Assembly: GCA_900543795.1 (NCBI GenBank) | Contig: UQSH01000007.1 | Coordinates: forward strand, 1-48,542 | DNA length: 48,542 bases | DNA from: an uncultured Oscillospiraceae bacterium | Lineage (GTDB): Bacteria; Bacillota; Clostridia; Oscillospirales; Acutalibacteraceae | Direction of reading: 5' to 3' | Program-made: the position numbers and the translations under genes | The notes under the pieces: model-generated | What the model was told of the DNA's origin: nothing | Seen by the model: only the letters and a program-made list of their open reading frames with translations | Databases searched by the model: none | Part shown: one piece after another, positions 31,273 through 40,582 of the stretch | Layout of the letters: every line of letters starts with the position of its first letter | How positions within the stretch are numbered: the stretch's first letter is position 1

Positions 31273-34200
31273 TTAATCTTCTTCATTTTCGCAAAGATAA
31301 ACCTTGCCGGGCGTTACCCATTTCAGATCAACTGTTGACAAATTATCAAGCCTGTGGAGATTGATATAGAAGGCATTTATATTATTATCGCCTGCTATGA
31401 ACGAGCCATTGTGCTCGAAATAAACTCCGTCGGCAGATATTTTTCCGTTAGGAGCGTAGGTTATACCGCCTGTTGAGCTGTAAATACAATTGAAATCAAT
31501 GTTGCCGTTTTCAGAGCAGATGAACAAATCAACATCTGTTACATCGGTGTATCTGTTTTCTCCTTCATAATCGTAATTTGTATAAATACTGTTGAAGGTG
31601 ATATTTCCAACGGCGTCTATCGTTCCGCCCTCTATTTCGCTGCAGCTGTAAAGTCTGACATTGCCGCCTGCATAGAGATGGCCGTGCTTCATTTCAAAGC
31701 CGCAAACACTATCGCCCTGAATAAGAGCCGAAAGCGAAATAACCTTTGTGCAAACATAATCGCCCTTTGCATAAACTATTGCACGATCGCCTATATAGGT
31801 TTTGCCGTAAGACTTAACATCTCCGCTTGAATAGAGCTGTGCATAGGTGTTAACCGAAAGCGGACCGTAAGAGGTTACGGAGCCCTCTGTTACTATAAGC
31901 CTGATTATGCTTGAATTTGCCGTTGTGCCGACATATTCATCGCCTGCACCGAGAACAACCTCTGAGCCGCTTATTCCGTAATAATCGGTTGCCTCTTTAA
32001 CCTCTCCGTCAACGCTAACCTCGTATGTTTCACTATGGTAAACCTTTTCTCCGTCCTGATAATAATAGAGAAGATTTTGATAAATTCTTCCCTGCGTTTC
32101 ATCAGGTGTGAAGGATTCACTGTAATCAGCCTCAATTGCAAAGCCATAAAGCCTTACTGTTTTTGTTGAGCCGTCTGCCAGAGTAACACTTGCCGGATAG
32201 AAATATACATTTCCGTACTCGACAGAGTTAATATCTGTGTCAACATAGAAATTAGTTACAACATTTCCGTCTATGTCAAGCAATCTGTTTTGCTCGTCGT
32301 AATCATAAATAATACCGGTTGAAGAAGGATTATTTGTTGTTACATAAAGTCCTGCGTGATGGCGAAGAGTAATATACCTAAAGCTTCTTATGCTCTTCGT
32401 TGCGTAAGCCTTTGTGTTTGCAAAGAGCTTGAGATAGCTTGTTACGGAATTGATAGTTCCGTTTACATGAACTGTGCTTCCGAGCGCACTGTCGCCCTCA
32501 AACGCATCTGCAGTATCATCAAAGGTGTAGTTATTATCTGAACAATTAACACAGCCCTTATTTTGACAACCAACGCAGGTGTAGGTTCTAACGCCGTTTG
32601 TTGTTGCAGTTGTGAACTGACCGCCTGCGATAGTTCCCTGCGTGCCGCAGCACGGGCAGGTTATCTTAGTGTTAAGAACACTGTCGTCTCCCGAAGGAGT
32701 TTCCTCGCTGCCCTCACCGGTTGTACCGTCATCAGGTATTTCATAATCAATGTTTGAGGAGGTTAGTCTGTTCTGCTCCCAAGAGTTGTACTTATACTGC
32801 TCATCCTCGTGCTTTCCTATTTCAATATAGCCCAAAGCATTAAGATTTCCTCCGCCGTTTCCGCCAACGGATATTGTGCAGTTATCGCGGATTTTCATTG
32901 TGCTCAAAAATGCTGTGAAATCCTTGCCGCTGTAAACTGTTGAGCAGGAGCCTATATCCGCCTGCGAGCAGGATATGCTTCCGGCCGCTCTTAGATTAGC
33001 ATGATGACGCAGGGTTAAATAGTTGAGCGTTGATGAAACATTGCCGTTAACATTAAGAGTTGCACGGGCATAAAGCTTGATATAGCCTGTTGCAGTGAAA
33101 TTGCCATCGCACTGAACAAAGGCATAGTTGTTTTCATCAATTGCCTCATCGTCTCCATCGGGTGCTTTTCCTATTTCAACATATCTTGAACAGCTTATTG
33201 AGCCGTTTACGATTGTTTTTGTTGCATCACGCATTTTAACCTTGCCGGGAAATTCTGCATTGCCGTCAATATAAAGATGGGTATAGAACCATTCGTTAAG
33301 AGCAATGCCGTCGCCAAAATATCCGTCTCCGCCATAGGTTTTCAGATTTCCGCCGCAATAAACTCTTGAATACGGGAATGTGAAAATATAGTGGGTTTCA
33401 ATAGCGTAATTCGGATTATAAAGATCATCGGATGAATGAGTCTTATTTCCTGCAACATAAAGAATACTCTTTCCGAAGGGCTTAACATAGTTTTCAACAG
33501 TTGTTCCCGTTGTCAGCGTTCCGTCAATATAAGCAAAGCCGAAATCATAAACGCTTGAGCCGCTCTTGCCGTTTGCCGTATAGGAATAAACAACATATTT
33601 ACCGTACAGCGTTGAAACATCTTCAACTCTGTTGCCGTATTCATCAAAAACTATACCCTCAATATCAGCCGCACTTATCTCGGTTGCGCCCGGTGTTCCA
33701 CCGCTTGGCTGAATAACCTTTAAGGCATTGGGAGTTATCGCCGTGCAAACCTTATAGCCTGCAACGCTTGTGTCAAGGCCTTTATAGGAATCTGATGAGA
33801 AATACTTATACTGCTCATCGCCCTTTTGGCTGCTTGTTCCGCCAAGCAAGAATGCATTGCCGACAATGAAGTTTCTTGATGTTTTAACATTGCTTCCTGC
33901 ATAGAAAACAGAATTTGATCTTGAAACAACCGAAGTATGACCTTTTTGTCCGCCGCCATGGGTATCAACAGTTCCGCCAATCATAAGAACGGAATTGTTT
34001 TCATTATCTATACCTGCACCAACTGAATTTTGGCCGCTTGCAAAGGTTTTTGCATCATATCCCTGTGTTGTATCAAGGTCGCCCGCAACATACATTTGGC
34101 CGAAATTATCCAAGCCGGCTTTAATATTACAATCTCCGCCGACATAGATTACGGGATCCTTATTTGTTTTATTTCCGTTTTGAATGGAAAGACCGTTATG

Positions 34201-37200
34201 GTACCAAATGTCGCCAGTTTTGCTGTGATTTGTTCCGTTTACATATAAATTCTGCTCGCAATAAACTGTTCCGTAATTTGTTAAAGAACAATAATCATTG
34301 CCAACATCATCATATATGGTTATATTACCGCCGTTTCCGAGAAGATTACCTGAATAGCAGATAATTCTTCCGTAGTTAACAACATCGCCCTTTATTTGAA
34401 TATTGGAATTAATGGCATAAACGGTTACACCCTTTTTGATAACAATTGTGTTACCGCCCTTTTTACCTAATTCAAGAGTGCCTGCGGTCCAAATAATATC
34501 ATTTTGAATAAGCGTTGTTGTGTTTTCTTTTACAATGCCTTCAACTATGCTAATATTAACAAGATTTATGTAATGAATATATATTTCAGATGCAACCGTT
34601 AATGTTGTTTTGCTTGAATATACGGAAATCAAATCCGCATCCGTAAACAAAATGTTTTCACTTGTTGCACTTGCAGAGTTAATGCTTATATCATCCTTTG
34701 AATAGATGGTTCCCATATTAAAGGTTGAAATAAAGCCATTTGCGGTTGTTGAGCCCATAACCATAAGGATGCCTTCGTCATAAGCCTCAATATTTGAAGC
34801 AGAGGAAACATTTCCTGCACACAAAAGCATATTTAAGCTGTTGTCCTCTGCAAAATACAGGCTATGTGCATCTGTTGACGAGGTTATTATATTGCCCTGA
34901 ACAAAAAGATTTCCGTTATCCCAAAGATAAATTTGAGAAGCGTTAACATCTCCGCCAACAAAGGTGTTGCCGAAATCATCAACATCAATCTTTGAGGCGC
35001 AATTAATGCTGCCGCCGATATGAGCGTGCCCAAACAAATGAATTTCGCCGCTTGCCGTTATATTACCGTCAACAACAAAGCCCGTTTGAGGTGCAATATC
35101 AGAGGTCATTTCATTAACGCCGACATTAAGCGGTGTGTTTGCAATTACGCTTCCTGCGTGCATAAAGCTCTGAGCACTAAGCGCCCAGCCGCCTCTTGCT
35201 TCGATTGAGTCGCTGACATAAAGATAAGCCAACGGTCCGATTCTTACCGCATCATCCGTTGCACCTATATATGCATTTCCGTTAACATAAATCTGTCCGC
35301 CCGTGTTGATTTGGACATAAGTGTTTGTTTGAAGCGCATATCCCGAATCCGAGGTGCCGCCGTCTATCATTATAAAGGCGGTTAAATCTCCCGAGCCGGA
35401 GCTTTTGATAACCAAGCCGTTTGTGTTGCACTTAACTCTGCCCTTAATATAAACCTGGGCAGTATCAAAAATATCTATGCAATTAATATTCAGTCCGGCT
35501 ACATACGATGCAAGGGTTGCATCTGCAACATCATTTCCGCTTGCATCCTTTGGGCAGCCTCCTGTTACAAGGATTCCGTAAGCATAGATTTGATTAGACG
35601 GAGCCTCAATCATTGAATCCGTTAAAAGCCAACCTCTTAACGTCATATTTCCCGATGAGGTTATTTTGCCTGCCGCATAGAATTTTCCGGCGGCGTCATT
35701 TGTTATTCCGCCGCAGTTAACCGTGCCCTTTGAATAAAGCAGAGAACTATTCGTTATTCCTCCGCTTGAGGAATCAACTGCGTTTGCAAGAATTGTGCCG
35801 TTATTTGTTATTCCGTTTTTCCGCGATATAAGATTGCCCGAAACGGAATACATATACAAATTATTTGTAATTGATCCCGTGCTCAGTATATCTCCCGCAA
35901 CATAAAGCTTTGAGCTGTTAGAAAGAATACCCGTTTGGAAGGAGCCGTAGCAAAGAATTGTTCCGTTATTACAGAAATTCGCCTTCGGTCCGTAAATATT
36001 ACCTTCAACAACAAGATACGATGTGTTTCCGACACCGTTGTTTGCACTTGTACTATCGGCACTGATGGTTAATGTACCTTTACAGGTCATAACGGATTTA
36101 TTTGCATAGCTTCCGTCTAAAATAGAGCCGATAGTGATGTTACCGTCGCAATGAACTCTTGAATTATCATAAATATTAAATGTTGAGCTCATTGTTATAT
36201 TTCCGCCGCAATAAATAGCAGCACCATTCTTAACAACGATATTTGATTTACAGGTAATATTACCCGTAACAATAAGCTTACTGCCCGCATCAACACATAA
36301 TTGACCGCTGTCAACAACAAGATCGCCGTTAATCAGAATAACGGAATTTGTTCCGATTGTGAACTGCTGACTTGAATAAACAGAACCGTTGACAATCATA
36401 TCGGCATAATCTCCAACTGCAATATTAGCAACCGAATATGCCGCATAACCGTCTGTTGTTGAAGCACCGTTAATGATAAGATTTGTTCTTGTGCCCTCTG
36501 TTCCGTTTTTGAGCAATATACCTCTGTTTCCATTTGAATCACCGTTATAGGCGGTTCTCATATAATTTTGCACCCAATAGCTTGTTTGCGGTCTAACGAT
36601 AAAGCCTCTGATTTGATCTGAGGAATAAGCCTTTGCATAATACGGATCGCAAACATACGGATGGCCGTTCTTTACTGCGTGATAATAACCGTTCCTTTTA
36701 TAACTACCGTCCTCAACAGCTCTTTCAAGGAAGTTTCCTCCGCTGCCGTATTCCCAAGTGTATTTACCTGTTATATAGTTTATAACATCCTGTGTGGCAA
36801 CCTTAACCTGCCCGTCTGCACCTGCAATGAAATCATCGGCTGTATAATTCCGACCGTCTATATTAGCGGTTGCAGATTTAAAGGTTTCGGAGGCAGAGTC
36901 TTCATAATCACTCTTAACAAGCTCCATATCACGATGAACAACAGGAGTGTCTGAAACACTGCCCTCGCCGTTGAGCGTTTGAGTTATATTGTTTTTAATT
37001 AATGAATTCTGCTTTGAAACGGTGTTTGAAACGCCCGAATCAAGTTTTGCTCTTGAATTATATCCCTTTTCAAGATAATTCAAATCGGTTTTAATATTAG
37101 TGTTTTTAACGGCAACCGCCTTTGCAACATTAATATCAAATTCCTCTTCAATGGTTCTTCCGGAATGAACATTCTTGATTGAATGAACATCGCCTGTAAT

Positions 37201-39411
37201 TCCCGTTATAATATTATCAAGCTGAATGCGAATATCATCCGTGTTTGATTCTGAATCAAGATTTTTTCTTCTGTTTGCAACAATATCGGCAACAGTTGTT
37301 GTTCCGTTTACAACCTCTTCAAGAGAATCGGTGGTTCCGTCAACATCAAAATCGAAATTATAATAAGAATCATAAACATCATAAACATTGGGAAGGGATT
37401 TTCCGTTGCCCAAATCAATGCTTCCCAAAAGCGACATCGGGTTTACCGTTTGGTCAAACTTTGATATGGTTGACGATGCTTCCGTGATTTCTTCGGCTTC
37501 AAGCTTTTCGGCCTTAAAGGTTTTTGAATTGAGCTTTGCCCAATTTTCCGCATAAGAGTCCTTTTCGCCGTAAATAGTTGTTAAATTAGTGTTTCTGAAC
37601 GCATTTGAATTAATTCTTGTTGTTGTGGCAGGGATATAGATTTCCTTAACGCCTGCCGTGCCGAATGAACGGTTTGTTAACTCTGTTAAACCGTTAGGCA
37701 AAACAACCTTTTCAAGCGACGAGCAACCGTAAAACGCATAAATATCAATTAATGTTACGGTATCCGGGAAAATTACAGAGGTTATATTACTGCAATTATA
37801 GAACGCATAAGAGCCGATTGACGAAACGCCGTCTGAAATAACAACCTTTTTTATGTCGTCCTGATGCTGCTTTCTCCACGGTGCAATAGACGAATTTGCG
37901 CCGTAATCCTCGATTGCAGAGCCGCTTATAGTTAATGTACCCGTGTCGTCATCAAAGGTCCATGTTGTGCCGTTTGAGCAGGTTCCCTCAAACGAAACAA
38001 GATAGCTTGAGCCGGAGGTGAGCTTTGTTTGAATACCAACATTTGTGCTTCCCTGCGTTTTGGAAAGATCCTCATATCTTTTATGAACATAATTGATAAA
38101 GCCGGGATCCTCAATCTGCTCTGCTCCGTAAACAAACTGCTTGTTTACACGGGTTAAATCCCAAGGCTTTGCAGTTTGTGCCGATTTATAAATTGTTCTG
38201 TAAATCGAAACAGGATTTCCGCTTGAATCCGTTTTTGTTATCGGATCGCCGAGGAAGAAAACATCGTGTGAATTATTACCTGTTAAGTTAAGTGCTTCCT
38301 GACCCTTTGAGATTTCAAGGATAGGACGCCTACTGTATTTTACTCCGTTTTTAAAATAAATATAATAATCGTCTTCTTTAAGAATTTCACTGTTTTCAAC
38401 GATAGTATCGTCAAGAACGCTTCTCATTCGGAAGGTGTCTATATTAATATTGGCACCGCCGTTTGAATGAATATAGCCGTTAACAACTGCGGCAGAGGTT
38501 GTTATATTAACCGCAACCTTATTTGAATCGTCCGTTGTCATTTCCTGACCGCAGGAGGGACAAATATAAAACTTTGTGCCGTCTGCGGCGGTGTGAACAA
38601 CATCTATTTCTCTGTTTGTTGCTCCGCAGTTAGGGCAAGTATATGCCGTTTTTCCTCCCATTATGATCTCGGAAATCAAAACTGTTTTATTTTGGAGGAA
38701 ATCAAGACCTAAATTTGTTGCATTTTCCATTAAGGTAAGGAAGGTTTTAAGTCCCGTGTCTTCAATAGGTCCTGTTATGTCAAAGTTTTCATCCGGATTA
38801 AGATTTAAAATCTGATAATTAAGCGCCTCGGGATTTCCGCTGAGTATTAATTCGCACTTTGCAGAAGATGAACATGTTAAATTATACGAATCAATATCAA
38901 AAATACCGCCGAAAATACTTGATGATTTCAAATGGGAATAAACCTCAATATAGCGATAACCGGGAACATCCTCTGTTGCGTCAACGGATTTATAGAAAAT
39001 GCAAACAATATCCTTGTCCTTTTCATCCTGCAATTTTCTTAAAACGCTTTCTCTGTTTGTAATGTTGTAAATCTCAATATTTGTGTTTTCAACATCGCCG
39101 TGAACATATTGGAAATTATCAACGCCGTTTTCTTCAAAATAAAACTGAACCTCACGCTTAACGCTTACTGCTTGGGTTGCATTTTTTACGGGGTTATAAT
39201 CAACCGTTTTACAAACGCTGTTTGCAACTGCAAGTGCAACGGAGTCTGATGCAGTTTGAAGCTCTGATTTATTATGATATGCAAGGCCGATATCAACAAC
39301 CATTGCGGCAAATCCCAAAAAGACCGTTATAAGTATGGCAAGAAGAATGGTGATGGCACCATCCTCATTTTTCCAAAATCCTTTTTTTCTGCCCTTCGGT
39401 TTTATTTTCAT
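31273..39411 (-). CDS. Giant TadG-like surface protein with LRR and beta-solenoid repeats
   Basis: 2712 aa in one uninterrupted frame. Residues 1-70 are a TadG/TadE-like start: basic leader, NEDG (15-18), a hydrophobic helix (about 19-42), then DIGLAYHNKSELQTASDSVALA. Zinc-ribbon-like cysteines occur at 259/262/284/287 and again at 2252/2254/2255/2279/2282/2287/2290. A BspA-type leucine-rich block spans about 480-625 (GSYAFYNCSNITSV, AFYGCSSLEKVVLP). From about 985 to 2690 lie dozens of degenerate repeats of the type hxGNIxxx..hxxxG, as expected of a right-handed beta-solenoid. No LPXTG motif. Strong ribosome site (GGGGGTGG). Last-but-one gene of the Tad locus. Ordinary TadG proteins are a few hundred residues, so I infer a giant pilus-associated adhesin; function unproven. 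Confidence 0.85.
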   Translation of the reverse strand: MKIKPKGRKKGFWKNEDGAITILLAILITVFLGFAAMVVDIGLAYHNKSELQTASDSVALAVANSVCKTVDYNPVKNATQAVSVKREVQFYFEENGVDNFQYVHGDVENTNIEIYNITNRESVLRKLQDEKDKDIVCIFYKSVDATEDVPGYRYIEVYSHLKSSSIFGGIFDIDSYNLTCSSSAKCELILSGNPEALNYQILNLNPDENFDITGPIEDTGLKTFLTLMENATNLGLDFLQNKTVLISEIIMGGKTAYTCPNCGATNREIDVVHTAADGTKFYICPSCGQEMTTDDSNKVAVNITTSAAVVNGYIHSNGGANINIDTFRMRSVLDDTIVENSEILKEDDYYIYFKNGVKYSRRPILEISKGQEALNLTGNNSHDVFFLGDPITKTDSSGNPVSIYRTIYKSAQTAKPWDLTRVNKQFVYGAEQIEDPGFINYVHKRYEDLSKTQGSTNVGIQTKLTSGSSYLVSFEGTCSNGTTWTFDDDTGTLTISGSAIEDYGANSSIAPWRKQHQDDIKKVVISDGVSSIGSYAFYNCSNITSVIFPDTVTLIDIYAFYGCSSLEKVVLPNGLTELTNRSFGTAGVKEIYIPATTTRINSNAFRNTNLTTIYGEKDSYAENWAKLNSKTFKAEKLEAEEITEASSTISKFDQTVNPMSLLGSIDLGNGKSLPNVYDVYDSYYNFDFDVDGTTDSLEEVVNGTTTVADIVANRRKNLDSESNTDDIRIQLDNIITGITGDVHSIKNVHSGRTIEEEFDINVAKAVAVKNTNIKTDLNYLEKGYNSRAKLDSGVSNTVSKQNSLIKNNITQTLNGEGSVSDTPVVHRDMELVKSDYEDSASETFKSATANIDGRNYTADDFIAGADGQVKVATQDVINYITGKYTWEYGSGGNFLERAVEDGSYKRNGYYHAVKNGHPYVCDPYYAKAYSSDQIRGFIVRPQTSYWVQNYMRTAYNGDSNGNRGILLKNGTEGTRTNLIINGASTTDGYAAYSVANIAVGDYADMIVNGSVYSSQQFTIGTNSVILINGDLVVDSGQLCVDAGSKLIVTGNITCKSNIVVKNGAAIYCGGNITMSSTFNIYDNSRVHCDGNITIGSILDGSYANKSVMTCKGTLTISADSTSANNGVGNTSYLVVEGNIYGPKANFCNNGTILCYGSFQTGILSNSSKLYVAGDILSTGSITNNLYMYSVSGNLISRKNGITNNGTILANAVDSSSGGITNSSLLYSKGTVNCGGITNDAAGKFYAAGKITSSGNMTLRGWLLTDSMIEAPSNQIYAYGILVTGGCPKDASGNDVADATLASYVAGLNINCIDIFDTAQVYIKGRVKCNTNGLVIKSSGSGDLTAFIMIDGGTSDSGYALQTNTYVQINTGGQIYVNGNAYIGATDDAVRIGPLAYLYVSDSIEARGGWALSAQSFMHAGSVIANTPLNVGVNEMTSDIAPQTGFVVDGNITASGEIHLFGHAHIGGSINCASKIDVDDFGNTFVGGDVNASQIYLWDNGNLFVQGNIITSSTDAHSLYFAEDNSLNMLLCAGNVSSASNIEAYDEGILMVMGSTTANGFISTFNMGTIYSKDDISINSASATSENILFTDADLISVYSSKTTLTVASEIYIHYINLVNISIVEGIVKENTTTLIQNDIIWTAGTLELGKKGGNTIVIKKGVTVYAINSNIQIKGDVVNYGRIICYSGNLLGNGGNITIYDDVGNDYCSLTNYGTVYCEQNLYVNGTNHSKTGDIWYHNGLSIQNGNKTNKDPVIYVGGDCNIKAGLDNFGQMYVAGDLDTTQGYDAKTFASGQNSVGAGIDNENNSVLMIGGTVDTHGGGQKGHTSVVSRSNSVFYAGSNVKTSRNFIVGNAFLLGGTSSQKGDEQYKYFSSDSYKGLDTSVAGYKVCTAITPNALKVIQPSGGTPGATEISAADIEGIVFDEYGNRVEDVSTLYGKYVVYSYTANGKSGSSVYDFGFAYIDGTLTTGTTVENYVKPFGKSILYVAGNKTHSSDDLYNPNYAIETHYIFTFPYSRVYCGGNLKTYGGDGYFGDGIALNEWFYTHLYIDGNAEFPGKVKMRDATKTIVNGSISCSRYVEIGKAPDGDDEAIDENNYAFVQCDGNFTATGYIKLYARATLNVNGNVSSTLNYLTLRHHANLRAAGSISCSQADIGSCSTVYSGKDFTAFLSTMKIRDNCTISVGGNGGGNLNALGYIEIGKHEDEQYKYNSWEQNRLTSSNIDYEIPDDGTTGEGSEETPSGDDSVLNTKITCPCCGTQGTIAGGQFTTATTNGVRTYTCVGCQNKGCVNCSDNNYTFDDTADAFEGDSALGSTVHVNGTINSVTSYLKLFANTKAYATKSIRSFRYITLRHHAGLYVTTNNPSSTGIIYDYDEQNRLLDIDGNVVTNFYVDTDINSVEYGNVYFYPASVTLADGSTKTVRLYGFAIEADYSESFTPDETQGRIYQNLLYYYQDGEKVYHSETYEVSVDGEVKEATDYYGISGSEVVLGAGDEYVGTTANSSIIRLIVTEGSVTSYGPLSVNTYAQLYSSGDVKSYGKTYIGDRAIVYAKGDYVCTKVISLSALIQGDSVCGFEMKHGHLYAGGNVRLYSCSEIEGGTIDAVGNITFNSIYTNYDYEGENRYTDVTDVDLFICSENGNIDFNCIYSSTGGITYAPNGKISADGVYFEHNGSFIAGDNNINAFYINLHRLDNLSTVDLKWVTPGKVYLCENEED

Positions 39412-39452
39412 AAATTCACCACCCCCGAAAAGTGATTACATTTTAATTAAAA

Positions 39453-40133
39453 TTAAAAAATAGTTTCGGCTTTACCGATTTGCTCCTCCAAAGCCTCAAC
39501 AAGCTGCTTTGTTTTTTTAAGATGGATTGTGTATGCGCCGACAACTCTTTGAAGCTCTGCGTCTGCCTGCGAAGAGCTTTTTGCTGCTTCCTCGCCCTGC
39601 TGCTTTGCCGCATCGCCCTCTGCCTGAGCATTTTCGAGCCTTTGCTCATAGCTTTTCTTTGTTTCGCTAAGCTCCTTTTTAACGCTTTCGAGCTTTTCCT
39701 TTGCAGTTTTCTTATCAACCTCTGCCATTTTCAAAGCCTTTTCTGCGGCATCTCTTTGAGAAGCCAGCTTTTCGTTTTCGGCAGTTAACTGCTCTATTGT
39801 GCTTTTAAGACTATCTATTTCAAGAATTTCTCTTTGCACCTTTTTGATGCTTGCCCTTGCCTCATCTGCGGCGGCAATTGCCTTTGCTTCGTTTGCCTTT
39901 GCAGCGGCAAGCGTTGCCTTTAACTCGTCGATTTCACAAACAAGCATTTCGTTTGTGTTTTTATAATCGGCAAGCTTGCTTTCATAGTTTTTTATAACAT
40001 TTTTTTGGTTTTGCTTCATATCATTTATGAAGTTCTCAACCTCTTTGGGATTATATCCCCTTGCCGCCTTGCTGAATTCAAAACCATTTTCTGTTTCATT
40101 ATAATTATCATTGTTTTTCTTAAACGGAGTCAC
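39453..40133 (-). CDS. DivIVA-like coiled-coil protein in the Tad locus
   Basis: 226 aa. The N-terminus has the DivIVA-type start FEFSKAARGYNPKEVENFINDM (residues 18-39), a motif that in DivIVA/GpsB senses curved membrane. Residues about 45-205 are one long coiled coil rich in Ala, Glu and Lys. Start is GTG 40133 with GAGGT 9 bases upstream. It lies between the DUF192 gene and the giant gene. A role in placing the pilus machine at the cell pole or septum is inference. Confidence 0.75.
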   Translation of the reverse strand: MTPFKKNNDNYNETENGFEFSKAARGYNPKEVENFINDMKQNQKNVIKNYESKLADYKNTNEMLVCEIDELKATLAAAKANEAKAIAAADEARASIKKVQREILEIDSLKSTIEQLTAENEKLASQRDAAEKALKMAEVDKKTAKEKLESVKKELSETKKSYEQRLENAQAEGDAAKQQGEEAAKSSSQADAELQRVVGAYTIHLKKTKQLVEALEEQIGKAETIF

Positions 40134-40192
40134 TTAATTTTACCTCATACAGTTTATTATTTTTATCTTCCTAAAATCCGCAAGAGCAGAAA

Positions 40193-40552
40193 TTATTCGG
40201 TTTGTGAAAAAACAAGAACATCGTTTTCGGAAATGCCGAGCTTTTTCGCTTCAAAGGCATTAAGCTCAACAACCTTTCTGCCGCCTTTAACGGCAGGCTT
40301 TGCCCGCCAAGGCACAACATTCTCAAAAATACTTATAACTCGGTTATCCCTGCTCAAATTAACAACATCAATCGAAAATCGCATATTAAATGTGTGTATC
40401 TGATTGCAGGGTTCAAGCAAAAGCGCTTGATTTTGAGCGAGTGTTTTGCGAAACATAAGACCCATAAATCTGCGAAACGGATTATCGGCTATTTCGCATT
40501 TGGGGCAGATTTCTCTGCCGTTTATTGAAATTGATACATATTTTTTAGCCAC
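40193..40552 (-). CDS. DUF192 protein
   Basis: 119-aa DUF192-family protein: FRRFMGLMFRKTL, LLLEPCNQIHTFNMRFSIDVVNL and the ending VVELNAFEAKKLGISENDVL are the family core. The family is a small beta barrel of unknown function, sometimes secreted and sometimes found in pilus loci. An N-terminal pair CPKC (residues 17-20) may bind metal. Start is GTG 40552, 6 bases after AAGGGG. Located 30 bases after tadC. Confidence 0.86.
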   Translation of the reverse strand: MAKKYVSISINGREICPKCEIADNPFRRFMGLMFRKTLAQNQALLLEPCNQIHTFNMRFSIDVVNLSRDNRVISIFENVVPWRAKPAVKGGRKVVELNAFEAKKLGISENDVLVFSQTE

Positions 40553-40582
40553 CGCAATCCCCTTTTGTAACGGTTGTTACCC

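Noticed and set aside
31273..31330. LPXTG sorting signal at the end of the giant protein
   Set aside because: The C-terminus (VYLCENEED) has no sorting motif, hydrophobic segment or basic tail.
39443..39718. Lysine/serine-rich frame on the minus strand
   Set aside because: Shifted frame of the coiled-coil gene, which has the better start and ribosome site.
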